Part shown: piece by piece, positions 22,690 to 33,999 of the stretch
Layout: each line of letters begins with the position of its first letter
Numbering within the stretch: the stretch's first letter is position 1
NCBI GenBank assembly: GCA_001692895.1
Contig: KV748207.1
Coordinates: 744,001 to 808,000, forward strand
Direction of reading: 5' to 3'
Origin: Cenococcum geophilum 1.58
Lineage: Eukaryota > Ascomycota > Dothideomycetes > Gloniales > Gloniaceae
Length of the DNA stretch: 64,000 nt
Program-made: the position numbers and the translations under genes
The notes under the pieces: generated by a model
What the model saw: the letters and a program-made list of their open reading frames with translations, nothing else
Database searches by the model: none
Told to the model about the DNA's origin: nothing

Positions 22690-24186
22690 ACCCCTTAGCA
22701 GAGCCTATTGCGGAGCTTACTACGGAGCCTAGTTACACAGTCATCTCTAAGGTCGCGGCCAAGGGTTAGACAATCCATCTATAGGTACCACTTAATAATA
22801 GTCTTCCCTAGCTTTAGCTACCTTATCCGTAGGCCGTAACCTAATCTAGACGTAATCTCCTGGTCGTATATTGTTCTTCTACGGCTTTATAGCTGTCCTA
22901 GTTACACGGCTATCTTTAAGGGTCAGGTAATTCTAATAGTAGTCCCCTAAGTTCATACTTTTCTCATCACTGATCTTTAGCGCTGCTCTATCATGAAAGG
23001 CCCGCTACTGCGTCTATTCTTTCTTCGGTCTGTCTAGGTCTACTCCTTAGTACATACAGAGCCAGTTCTTAATACCTTTTAGTTGTCCTTTATTGCCGAG
23101 CCACGGTAGTTCAGGTCCAGGCCGTTCGCGTATCCTAGCTACTAGTCTTCCTTAATTAGACAGGTGTACAAGTCCTTGCTAAATAAGATCCTTTAAACCT
23201 TAACATTCATACTTAGTGAAACGGTGACTTCCTCCGCACCTAAAACAGGTCTGCCGGCCTTGTCCTCGCGTACCTTGCTGACCTCGTACGTTCTACTGTG
23301 GCTGTCTAAAGGCAGTAGAATCTTGTGGATATTGAGAGCCCTGCGGAGGTCGACAGTCTTACGGATATTGAAAATTGTGCGGATATCGAAAGTCTTGCGG
23401 AGCAAAGGGAGCTCGGGCGCTGTTCTGCCAGTCTTTGTGTCCTGGTGCTGGCTTGTATCCTTATGCTAGGCCTTAAACTGCAGCCTGATCTATAGCGGGT
23501 GACTGCTGCTGCATTAGGGCTCCTCTATATACACCTAAGTCTAGAAGCCTTCCTTCTCTCCTGGGGTCGAGCCCATCCCTTTGCTGCCGTAGCTCCTGTA
23601 TAAGCTGGATATTCAGGGCGTCTTCTTCCGGAAGGACATCTATTCGCTTGGCGCCCTCTACAGCCACTATCCTTGACTCTACGGCCTCCTTCAGTCTTTC
23701 AAAAATAAGGGTTCTAGGCTCGTCTGCTACGGCCCCTGTCTTTTCTATTGCGTGCCTGCGGTATTCAATCGGGAGTCCTCGTACAAACCATTGCCCCTTC
23801 TCTTGCTTAGTAAGGTTTCCTACGGCTACTGCTTTGGCTGAGATAGTAGTGAAGTCCTGTATATAGTGACGTAATTCGCCTAGCTGCTCCGCTGACTTCC
23901 TAATAAATGCTTCCACAAAATCTCTTATCTCCATGCGTCGGTAGTAGTCCTCAGCTCAATATTCGGCTCAGAGTTTAGTCACCAGTCGGCTCCAGTCGTC
24001 CTATTTAAATTCCGGCATCATCTGAATGACTTCCGCGTACGCGTCCTCGCAATAGTCAGGGAAACACGCGAGCCTGCGGTCTTTACCTACGTAGTACCTT
24101 CAATATATGCCCTTATAGTCCTTAATAAACCTAGAGATATTCTTTCCGTTAAACCGTGGAACCCCTTACCCAAAAGGATCTGGCAT
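22690..24186 (-). pseudogene. Element J Gag-like gene, partly open
   Basis: A likely start is the ATG at 24184-24186 (MPDPFG), followed by F-GKNISRFIKDYKG and CFPDYCEDAYAEVIQMMPEF, the usual layout of a fungal gypsy Gag. Five stops occur before 23934. From there to 23473 the frame is open for 153 codons, including GQWFVRGLPIEYRRHAI and a helical Glu/Arg-rich tail. A zinc-knuckle-like CFRCGGSHRFTKYEC near 23190-23240 has CX2CX3HX6C spacing rather than the canonical CX2CX4HX4C. Further minus-strand text (RPGDYV-IRLRPTDKVAKARED) continues to about 22700; I do not recognise it. Some stops are TGA, which fits ordinary CpG decay more than RIP. Confidence 0.65.
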
Positions 24187-25124
24187 TGCTACCGTTAGAA
24201 CAAACACGTAGCGTACTTCCCTTGCTGCCTAAACAGGTAAATGCTACGGCTGATCTACTTGCATTGCTGCTTGGGGTAAGGGTGTCCTAGATAACTATCC
24301 TAGTATTAGTTTATACTTAGTAAAAGAAGTATAGGCTTCGGTTCCTTCTAAATGCTTCTTAACGCCTAGAGGTCGGTCTTCCTAGGAGAGCACAGAATTA
24401 CCATCTTCTACTACTGCCGGGTCTCAATACGTCCGTCTGTTTTAGCCTGCCGTTGCTCCGCGCGGTAGGGTACTACTAAGCCTCGGGCTTCTACTTATAT
24501 CTACGTCTTTATGGAACGCCTCTATAGCCACCACTAATACAATCCAAATAACTTAAAAGAAGATAAAGCTGAGCCAGAATAGGAAGCTTTTAAGGACAGA
24601 TCCAATCTCATATGCTTGCGGCCTTTCTTAGTATTCTCTCTTCTGTTCCTAAAGGGTAGCGCTAACTTCCTTCGCCGCCAAATACCTTAGATCTTGTTGG
24701 CCCTTAGCTACTTGTCGTCTCTGCATCTTTAATAAAGCTCTGGCCATGCTCGTGCGCGGGTAGTAGAAATATCGGGTAATTCCAACCGGTCAAAGTCGTC
24801 TAATTGGCTCGCCTGTTTGCTGGACGTCCTTACACGTAACTTTCCAAGACCTTTGCCACTCCTTTTTGCCACTCTTTAGCCTGTGCGTTAAGTCTAATGT
24901 CCGTCTTTTCCGCTATCTTTCTGTTTAGGGACTACCTGGTTCCCCTTACTGTCCGATACTGCCTGGTTCTCTGTTTTCGTCTTATCTATCTAGCTGGCGG
25001 TTCTTCTGCAGCTGGTTATTCTTCTACAGCTGGTATGTTCCTGCGCGTATATAGTTATATGTAGAGTGCCAGACTTTTAATCCAAAGAGCTTGCCGTTGT
25101 CCCTACGTGGAATGCCATAAAATA
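24187..25124. other. 5' leader of element J, no gene recognised
   Basis: Between the 5' LTR and Gag. It is moderately GC-rich compared with its neighbours and shows no long open frame on either strand. It may contain the Gag N-terminus in a broken frame. I see no tRNA-like or structured element. Confidence 0.5.
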
Positions 25125-25389
25125 TGTGGGAGGGTACGACCACTCTCAGATAGGAAAGTCACAGTGCTGTCTGTCTGTCGGTCGGTCGGTCGGTCGGTCG
25201 GTCGGTCGGTCGGTCGGTCGGTCAGTCGGTCAGTTAGTCGTAATCAATCAGTAGGAAAGCAGTCAGTAAGAAGAAAGGAAAGAATGTATTCCCGGTCGGT
25301 CGTGGTAGAGAGAAGGAGAGAAGCCGAAGGCTCGATATATACAGGAAAATGCCAAGGCACTAAGCAGTGGCCCATTTTACCCCACCATA
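25125..25389 (-). repeat. Right (5') LTR of element J
   Basis: 265 bp. Its tetranucleotide array has eleven perfect cggt units then four mixed units, two units (8 bp) more than the left LTR, which accounts for the whole length difference. The Ser-Val-Gly-Arg frame on the plus strand is produced by this array. Confidence 0.9.
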
Positions 25390-28200
25390 CTAGTCCGTTA
25401 GGGCCAGCGGTATTATTAATAGCTTTTACGGCCATCTATAAAGCTAGTTCCTTTTAGATATCCTTATACTTATCTATAATAATCTAATAAGCTCTTTATA
25501 GAGCTGGGTAAGCTTACTTAATAAGCCTAATGGATTAATACGCCTTAACTGGAATAGCTTTTGTTAATATAGCTATGGCCATAGTATACTACTAGAATTC
25601 CTTACTAATAAAGTTCTTACTAGCGTTGTGGGTAATATACTTAGGAGGTCTAATATACGTGTTAATCTAGTAGGTCCGTAAAATATCCTAAGTATGCTTT
25701 ATAAATATATTTTACAACTAACAGGCGGCTTAGTAGTGGGTTGCCTTATTAATTATATATAATACTAGGCTACCGTTAATATACATAATGTCTACGTATA
25801 CTAAGTGGTTAAAGTTAAGGTCCTTATAAAGGGTAAACTTAAATTAGCCTAGGGAACGTCCGTATTTCTAGCAAAAGGAGTAGTATTTAGTTAGGTAATT
25901 AACTGCCTTTTTATTAACGTTGTTGTGTCTAGAGTGTTTAAGGACTCTATATAGCCTTTTAGCTAATAGGTGGCCGAAATGGCGGTATAGACGGTGGATC
26001 TCCGTACTAGTAAGGTAGTATGGGTTATAGTTAAAAGATTCCTAAATATAGGTTTATAAAGTCTCTCCCTATATAAGGAACGGGTGTCTAAATTGTTGTA
26101 TAATTAGTAGGGTAATATACTTACTTCCTGGGGCAGTTGTAGGGCCGATTAAGGTGTCCGTAATATTATTATAGTAAACCTATAACCTATTTATGTCCGT
26201 AAGGTAAAGTAAGAAAGGGGTGTTTGCTTTTACTATATAGAAGTTAACTAGGCTAATTGGGGTCTTAACTGTAACTAATTTAATTAATGCAGTTAAGCTA
26301 ATGCCGAATTAGACGTTTATGGCCCTAGTTTGCGTAATATTAATATCCGTATTGTTATTTGCGGTGGTCCTATATACGAGGTATTGTCCGTAGCCTATAG
26401 TAGACTTCTTAGAGGCGCCTATGTTGATTATAATACCGTAGAATTCCTTGGGGGTATAGTGTTCTGTAGTAATATATGCAAATGGGTCCTGCTTATAATC
26501 TATAACGTTTATAATAGGGGTGCTTATAGAATGGTTTTTGGGCGTAACTAAGTGTATAAAGGAACGGTCGGCTAATATAGTTGTAATATTAAAGGCTTGG
26601 CTGTCTGTAAAAGGTCTAAAAGTAGTTAGGAATGTTTCTGGGGTCTCTTATTTCTAGTTATTTAAGTTAAAGTTAATTATAAGGGCTTCTATTAACTTAT
26701 TAGGGGGCTCCTTTTCTTCCTTTTCTTTGTATTCTAAGATAAACTGGCTAATCCGTTTATTAAATCTCTTCTTAGACCTATTACGTTCTTTTTAGGTATG
26801 CCTTATAGACTAATATCCTTCCTTGCTATATACGAAGCATTTTTAGCTTATTTGTCTATAGGGGTATGCTTTTATATGGGAGTTGCTATGGGGGTTATGG
26901 GTAGGACTTAGTTAGTATAGGTGCTGCTAGCGGTAACGGCGGTCTATAAAGTGGACGTCTAAGTCTGTCTACGGATATTAAATATCCGTAGCGAAGGCTT
27001 AAGTACTGCTTAGTGGGTTTAAGACTTTGTACGTTATAATAAAGGAGCGTAGGTTATTAATAAGGCTAGCTAAGGTGTTTATAGGCTTATAATAGGCGTA
27101 TTTATAGGGCTCTACTTCCTAGCAAGCTGTAATAAGTTTATTATATAGGAAGTCGTCTATTTAAAGCTTGGCGTTAAGGCCGTGCTATAGGTGCTAGAGG
27201 TCTTTAATAAGGATTTATAGACACTCTATAGTCGATTTTTTGGTATTCTTATTAATTACGGTCCGTAGCTTGGTTGCATTCTATTAGGTAAGGATATTAC
27301 GCTTATATTTTAGTTCTTTAAAGTAGTTACGGGTAGCTTTATATAGCTTATTAAAGGGGATACTAAGGGGGTTGCTCTTAAGGTTAGTATAATAGTAGTT
27401 AAGTACTAGGCCGCGTAGTATAGTAGAGTAGGCTTAGCTAAACTCTTATTTAGAAATATTAGCCTTCTAGCAGAGGTCTATAAAGATAGTTAGTTTAAAG
27501 TTAAAATTATTATTTTCACCGCTATACTTAGATTTGTTGGTATAGAGCTTAGCTAGGTTAGCTAGCTCCTTACTATAGGTCTTTACTTAGGTGGGTTATA
27601 GATCTATAACTTGCGGATTTATAGCTTGCGGATATATGGCTTATAGATCTGTAACTTAAATAGCGGGGGTAATTTAGTCCGTATTTTGGTTTATAGGGGT
27701 ATTATAATCCGTAACTTAAGAGTAGGGTATATTTTAGCTAATAAGGTTAAGTCTAAAGCCGCTTAGGTTTATAGGACGAATTTGGTTAAGTAGGTTAGGT
27801 ATAAGGCTAGCAATTATATTAAGTTTAAAAGAAGTAAAGAGTTCCTTAGTTTCTTGGAACTAGTCTAGGATTTTCTCTTTAGTCCATTCCGTTTGGTCCT
27901 TCTTATATATTATGTTATATAAGGACTATATAATAGTGACTTATTTATTCCTTTTAACCTATATACCTTAGTTACGTAAAAGGGTTTATAGTTTACGGAT
28001 AGTAATAGGGTTATAGGCCTTAAGAATAGCTTCTGTAAAGTCCGTAAAGTCTTCCTAGTATTACTCCTACAGGTTATTATTTATAAGCTTAAAGTATTTA
28101 TATTTAAGGATTTTAAAACTAATATAGTTGTTAACGTTGTTTATAGACGTAATGTTAACTCCTTATCTTTACTTTTTTTAACCTTCGCTGACTTACTTGC
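25390..28200 (-). pseudogene. Copia H integrase, protease-like and Gag part
   Basis: Continues the copia H polyprotein right of element J. The integrase N-terminal half lies at 25390-26050, the protease-like segment at about 26130-26290, and the Gag knuckle at about 26795-26850, reading KCFVYSKEGY with the expected Cys mutated to Tyr. Gag text runs to about 28150. It aligns with the same order in copia A and B1. It is not functional. Confidence 0.8.
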
Positions 28201-28593
28201 TGATGTCTGCTATACTATAGTATAGTATAGTGCGTAGTAGGTGGTAGCAGCTTATAAAAGGTGGGGGAGGTCTTATAACGGTCCGTAAAATCAATTAATA
28301 GGTCTATAATGGTTTGTAGGAGGGTAGGGGGTTTCCGTAAAAGGTCTAAAAAGGTTTAAGGTTTAAGGGGGTTAAGAATAGGGGTTCCGTATAGGTCTAT
28401 ATTTATATTTATAACTTCTAGTAAACCGTACTAAGACTTAAATAAGTATATAGAGTTAGAGATAAGTCCGTAATCCCCGACTTCCAACCTTTTAGTAGGT
28501 CGTACTAGGAGTTTAAATAGGTGGTCGCTGTTGTATATATCGCTTAGGGGGAGGTATTAAGTAATTGCTAATCTATGCGCGCTTACTGATTAG
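28201..28593. other. 5' leader of copia H
   Basis: No coding recognised. It includes a run of ctatactatagtatagtata near 28210. The bases next to the LTR read ctaatcagtaagcgc on the minus strand, resembling the corresponding sites in A, B1 and B2. Confidence 0.55.
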
Positions 28594-28861
28594 TGTTTAT
28601 ACTAACTTAATAGTATAAGTGAGTTGTATCTACGGGCACGAAATACATATAGTATTATATACTTATTTAGATAGTAACTGTCAATTATATAAAGCAGACT
28701 ACGTAGTCTATATACTAATACACCTCCCCCCTAATTAGTTAGTGCTTTATAAGTGCACCAGACGCGTAAGCGAGTGGTTGGTGCACTAAACGCGTAAACG
28801 CGTACCTGGTATACCGAACGCGTAAGCACGCGTTTGGTATAACAGGTGCTGTAATTATACA
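28594..28861 (-). repeat. Right (5') LTR of copia H
   Basis: 268 bp, starting tgtttatact and ending aattataca, followed by the TSD tctat. It is slightly less mutated at its ends than the left LTR. Confidence 0.95.
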
Positions 28862-28866
28862 TCTAT

Positions 28867-31800
28867 ATAAAGATTTATTAATATCTTTATTCTTTCCTTA
28901 GCTATACTACTTATTTTCTTTACTTATTTTAGTAATAATGATATTCTTAGCTTGTATCTATAATTTACCTTAAATAGTAATATGCCTATTCCTTCTTGTG
29001 GTGTCGCGTTATATATAAACTATATAACTAGTAATAGCAATACCTAATTATTCTATGCATAGTTAATATAATGTCTTAGATACTATTCTAGCGTTTAATT
29101 TAATCTTTCTATTTAACCATCTGTCTGTAGATAATATGCGGTAGAAGTTACTACTCTAACTCCCTACTCTGCTAAGAATACCTTCTAAAATACTACTATA
29201 AATCTTAGATCTCTATCTAATATAATCTTACTTAGTGCTCTATATCTTATAAATACTTCTTTAATATAGATTCTAGCAATATCTTCCGCTAAGATTTCTT
29301 CTGTACATACTATAAAGTAGCCCTATTTAGTTAACTTATTTACTATTACTAGGATTATATTATACTCTTATCTAGTAATAGGGTTTTTTCACTTTAGTAA
29401 CTTAACAATAAAGTCCCATAATATAACCTCCTATGGTCTCTGTCGGAACATTAATCACGTGACGTAGTCACGGGACTACGAAGCGAGACTAACTGTCTGA
29501 CCTTGGAGCAACCCCTTTCTTCTAGACAACAATCAACTACCAACTTCAACACCGCATACGTACCACTACAAGTGATATTCGTGCACGTTGATAAAGAGAG
29601 TTATACCGACAGTCTCTTTAGTATTTTAATAGGTTATAGCCCTCTATATAGCTTATACCTTATTAGTTTATTCCTTTAGTAATTTAGACACTCTTTTATT
29701 ACTTTTCTTGCAATATTTTAGATTTTATTAATAATATATTCCTCCTAAAGTCTTAACACTAAGCTTATTACTCCGTTGTGTCCTTAAGTTATTCCCTTAT
29801 AGAAGTCTTTTATAAAATACTCTACTATACTCTTTAGGATATACTTCACTTTTTAATTTTTGTATATATCTATCTATAAATCTTTTAGCTATACTTTTAG
29901 AATTATTTATACCTAAAAGCTTTCTAGTATCTTATAGACTCTTTTTAGTTTATTATCCTCTTAAGTTGCTACTAGTTTAGGGTAATTATATCTAATCCAT
30001 CTATCCTTATCTCTACGTAGCATTACTTCTAATAGCTTTTTGTTATTCTATAATTTAGCTTTTCTACTAAGTACATCTGCCCTTATATTTTTAGTTCCTT
30101 TAATATACTAAATCTTAAAATAGTATTCTGTAAGTATTTCTACCCATCTAACTTATCTGCGATTAAGTTCTTTTATTATTAGGAACCCCGTTAGGTTCTT
30201 ATAATCCGTCTTAACTATAAATAATTTTTCTACGCCTTATAAGAATGCTCTTTATTCCTTAAGTGCTGCAACTATACCTAACAACTCTTTGTTATAGACG
30301 TTATAGTTTAACTTTAGTAGTGTTATCTTTCTACTATAGTATAATACTGGGTGCTATATATCCTTATGCTTTTATAGCAAGTATACTTCTAGCGCGTAGT
30401 TTAATATATCCATTTCTACAACCGTGTCTAGTCCTAGTTAGTAGATCTTAAGGATTGGCTCCTAGGTAAACAACTCCTTAAGTTTCTTAAATAACTTCTT
30501 TTATTTGTCTCTCTATGCCTATAGTTTTTTCTTTCTTTATAAGCCTGGTAAATGGTTTAATATTCTTTAACTATTATGCTATAAACCTTCTATAGTAGTT
30601 GCAAAACCCTAAAAATAACCTTAACTATATTATATTCTCTAGTTCTTGCTAACTTACTATAGCTTTAATTTTCTTTAGGTCTATACTAATATAACCTAAT
30701 TTAATAATAAATCTAATAAAATCGGTCTTCTTTATAAAGAACTCGTATTTCTTAATTGCTACTAGCATCTACTCTTCTTATAGTCTCTTTAAAACCTATT
30801 TAACGTATTCCTCGTACTCTTCCTTAGTTATTAAGTAGATAATAATATCGTTAAGGTATGCCATAATAAACTTATTAAGGTGTTCTCCTAATATACTATT
30901 AATTCTCTTTTAGAATATTATAGGTGTATTTATTAATCTAAATTGCATTACTAATAGCTTATATAGTCCTTCTCTTAACCTAAAGGCTACTTTCTATTTA
31001 TTGCCTTCCTTAATTCTAATCTAATAGTACGCCCATCTTTAATCTATCTTTATAAAAATTTGCGCATTACCTATCTGGTTCTAAATTTCGCTAATTAAGG
31101 GTAAAGGATACCTATCCTTTTAAGTGATGCTATTTAACTATCTATAGTTAATGTATAGCCTAAGTTTTTCGTTTTTCTTTAGTATAAATAGTACTAGATA
31201 ACCTACTAATAACTGTAATGGTCTAATATATCTCTTTTATAAGTTCTCTTAGATAAACTCTTTAAGTGCTCTAGACTCTTCTTTAGTAAGCTTATAGGTT
31301 AGAAAGAACCTTAGACTTATTCCTAGTTCTAACTTTATCTTATAGTCCTATGCTATATAATCTACTAGCTTTTTACTTTCTAGACTCTATAGTTTCTTGC
31401 TATATTTATGGTATCTTTTTAGTATATAACTTAAGCTTTGCTTAGTCTCTTTATATATTGCTCCTACTTAGTACTATACTAACTTAGTTTATTATCGCAT
31501 CTTACGGCGTTAAGTATCCTTAATATTAACTTAACCTATAATCCAATTAATCCTTAGGTTAACATCTCCGAGGTCTATATACTCCTAGTAAGCTGCCTTT
31601 ATTGCCTCGTTATTACAGAATGTTTTGCCTATATTAAATTTATCATCCTTAATGTCCAATCTATAAACTGGTTCGTTAGTTCCTCTAAACTCTAATAATT
31701 TTAGCTCCTATAGCCAATAGCTTACGCTATACTTAGCGTCTTTATAAATTTGGTATACGTTATTATAACAAAATATAAAACTATTAATTAAACACTCTTT

Positions 31801-32850
31801 TATTCCTTATAGTATACTATTATCCCTCTATACGTGTGTGTTATCTACTAGTCTTATTCCTTTTACTATATAGTAACTCTAACTACTTCTATAGTCTTTA
31901 ATATAGTAACCCTATTTTCCGCAATTTATATAAGCTCCTTCTTTAAACTATTTTTCTTACTATAGAGTCCGCCTAAACGTCTTCTGCTACTAAAATCCCT
32001 AATTTAGCCTTTGCTTCTTAGACCTTTAATTACTTAATCCTTATCCTCTAGGTTTTTATAGTCATTTATTCTATTTCTTATTTTCTTTAATACTACTTAG
32101 GTCCATTAGCTCTACGCCATACTATAATTTTTAACTTTAACTTTATTATTGCGTGCCCTACGCCTTATATAACTATAGAACTCTATTCTAACCCTTCTTA
32201 GTTTACTCTCTTTAGTAGATCCTATTATTAATCTTAATTACTTAATTAATTAACTCCCTAAGAGTATCCGTATCTTCTATTAGGATAATTATATCTTAGA
32301 CTTTTGCCTTAAGTCCTTACTTATACTGTGCTATAAGCACTTTATTATTCCATTTAACCTATATTACTAACATTTAAAACTACGTCGTGTACTTAATTAC
32401 TAAAGTTCTTTATACTAGGTTTTGAAGCTTTTTTTCTACCGTTATAGTTACCTCTAGGTCTCTAAATATTTACGTTAATTATTCTGCGAACCTATTCCAA
32501 CTTATAAATATATATTATACCTCCTAATTAGTAGTCGTTATACCGTGCTCTTATACCTCTATAAGGTAAGGCTTAAACTACTTAAGTGCCCTTCCCGTTA
32601 AGAATAATCCTACGTAAGCGACTTAATTTATAGGCGTTCCTAGTTTAACTCCTTCCTATATAACCTTAAAGTGCATTTATATAAGGAATCCTTTAAGCTT
32701 TAACTTCTCTTCTAAGAATCGCTTAATTAAGGGTAACTTAACCTTAGCCGCTCTAATCCCGTTAATACTTTCTTTAAGTATCCTATTATTATCTATTAAT
32801 TAATTAACTATTTCCTATAGCTATCCAACAGTAACTAGTTACGAGTTAGT
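28867..32850 (-). pseudogene. Gypsy E Gag, protease, RT, RNase H and integrase
   Basis: Minus-strand order from right to left is Gag (about 31950-32850), the knuckle near 31905-31945 reading INCGK-GYYIKDY (two expected residues mutated), protease, RT with its catalytic box at about 30838-30862 reading MAYLNDIII (first Asp to Asn), RNase H, and integrase through 28867, which continues left of copia H at 16350. Within the integrase region sits the un-mutated solo LTR 29441-29611. Stops are abundant TAG. Confidence 0.85.
29441..29611. mobile_element. Un-mutated solo LTR
   Basis: 171 bp starting TGTCGGAACA and ending TATACCGACA, with the perfect 5-bp TSD gtctc at 29436-29440 and 29612-29616. It contains many CpA and TpG dinucleotides (cacgtgacg, ttcaacaccgcat, caagtg), whereas the flanking E sequence is strongly depleted. 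There is no internal region, so it looks like an LTR-LTR recombination remnant that arrived after RIP of its host. No matching full element is in the window. Confidence 0.85.
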
Positions 32851-32970
32851 ATCTACTATACTAGTGTTATTACCTAATCCTAAAGTAGTCGCCGCTGTTA
32901 ACGCTATCATAGCTACTGCTTTTAGTGGTATATTATTTAACTTCTTTTACTGTAACCTTAGTAGTAAATA

Positions 32971-33011
32971 TATAATAAAGCCTTATAGTAGGAACTACGG
33001 TAAACTTATTA
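32971..33011 (-). repeat. Gypsy E right LTR, piece 1
   Basis: tataataaagcc aligns with tataacgaagcc at 14717. The piece ends in the TSD cggtaaacttatta (32998-33011) of the short LINE-type insertion. Confidence 0.9.
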
Positions 33012-33950
33012 GTAGTAGATTCAATTTACCGTCCGACCCGGTCCCCCTAATGGGTCCACGCAGACTAATTCCTATAGGAAAAGCTTATATTATATTAAGA
33101 AAACCCATTTTAGGTAAACAAAAAACCTCCAGGGGAAACGTAAGAGGTAATACTTCCAGATAGCATCCGTATTACATTAACGGGAGGAGAAAAACACCAT
33201 CAGGTTACTGCTTTGAGACCCCCTTACACAGGAGTGTCTAAAATGCCTATCTTGCCCTATCTGCCACTTAAACCATTTTTACTACGTCTGTGTATTGCCT
33301 ATATAAAGTTATATACCTATCCCTAGCTCCTTTTCCAAGTCTCCTATAAATATCTCCTAATAATAACGCTTGCGCTCCGCCTGGGCCTGCATGCTAAGGT
33401 CTCTTACCTATTTCTTTACTAAAAGGTTTCTACAACGGGGTGTATATAACTTGGTATTGCTTTTACCCTAGGGCCTAAACCTAGGCCCTTACACCTATTT
33501 ATAAGGTATAGGAGGACGCTCTAGTATTTAATAGGGGGGACCAGTCCCTATAACTAGATACCTAGGTTACTAGGTAATGTTAAAATAGGGGGCCTCTACT
33601 ACGCTTAGGGCGCGGATTATTTGCATATATATGTGGTTGCTATGCGGTGTATATAGTATTTATAGGAGGGAGGGGGTACGCCGGAGGGATAATTGCTTGT
33701 TAATTCGAATAACCGAACGTATATAATAAACGTGGTAGCTATGTTCAAACTTTTTGCTAGGGCTTACCCCCCAGTGAAATTTTTTTACACCACCACCACT
33801 ACGTCGCTGCGCAGGCGCTGCGCAGCCGTACATACGTCTCTGCGTTTGCTCTAGTAGTCTATTAACACGATCTAAACGGAACATCAATAGTAACTGCTAG
33901 GTTCCCGGGCTTCACCGCGTGGAGGTGCAAAGGCCGATTTCATCGAGCCC
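33012..33950 (-). mobile_element. Short LINE-tailed insertion (LINE3, SINE-like)
   Basis: 939 bp between 14-bp TSDs cggtaaacttatta (32998-33011 and 33951-33964). The left (3') end on the minus strand has a short trinucleotide tail after a GC-rich block at 33030-33065 (cgacccggtccccctaatgg, then gtccacgc) that is shared with LINE1 and LINE2. The right (5') part, about 33660-33950, is little mutated and includes gcgcaggcgctgcgcagc. A 75-codon frame at 33660-33887 (minus) has no recognised domain. It could be a 5'-truncated LINE or a non-autonomous element using the LINE's 3' end. Confidence 0.7.
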
Positions 33951-33964
33951 CGGTAAACTTATTA

Positions 33965-33999
33965 ATGGGCTGGGTAAATAGGTATAGAATAGTTAATAA
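33965..33999 (-). repeat. Gypsy E right LTR, piece 2
   Basis: Short LTR piece between the two LINE-type insertions (atgggctgggtaaatagg), equivalent to 14758-14792 in the left LTR. Confidence 0.9.

Larger units (their letters stand above)
19243..25389 (-). mobile_element. LTR element J, apparently non-autonomous
   Basis: LTRs at 19243-19499 (257 bp) and 25125-25389 (265 bp) are nearly identical apart from a tetranucleotide array. The TSD is ctag (19239-19242 and 25390-25393), possibly extended to tactag; the ends are uncertain by about two bases. The internal part is clearly less RIP-mutated than its surroundings. It contains a gypsy-like Gag on the minus strand, and I found no RT, RNase H or integrase motif in any frame I read. 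It is inserted in the integrase of copia H. Confidence 0.85.
16356..28861 (-). mobile_element. Ty1/copia element H, split by J
   Basis: LTRs of 268 bp (16356-16623 and 28594-28861) and the TSD tctat at 16351-16355 and 28862-28866. It is about 6.35 kb without J. Coding is on the minus strand. It is inserted in the integrase region of gypsy E. The LTRs are rich in acgcgtaa motifs and carry the perfect palindrome agactacgtagtct. Confidence 0.95.

Noticed and set aside
23193-23405. 70-codon minus frame in J
   Set aside because: A shifted frame of the Gag region; the zinc-knuckle reading is in another frame.
23224-23469. Plus-strand frame over Gag of J (and 23648-23866)
   Set aside because: Antisense shadows of the better-supported minus-strand Gag frame.
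25107-25457. 116-codon plus frame with Ser-Val-Gly-Arg repeats
   Set aside because: It is the cggt tetranucleotide array of the J LTR read as protein; it starts and ends across LTR boundaries.
26330-26551. 73-codon plus frame in copia H
   Set aside because: Antisense to the protease/Gag part; no domain.
28205-28235. Microsatellite or telomere-like repeat
   Set aside because: Only a few ctata/tagta units inside the copia H leader; no telomere repeat is present in the window.
30263-30451. 62-codon plus frame
   Set aside because: Antisense to gypsy E RNase H/RT; hydrophobic only through AT-rich codons.
32950-32970. Self-priming site in gypsy E
   Set aside because: ttagtagta occurs both next to the LTR and in it, but the LTR copy is at the U3 start, where a transcript would not begin; it is probably chance.
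32864-33163. 99-codon plus frame
   Set aside because: It crosses from gypsy E Gag through its LTR into LINE3, so it is chimeric and cannot be an old gene.
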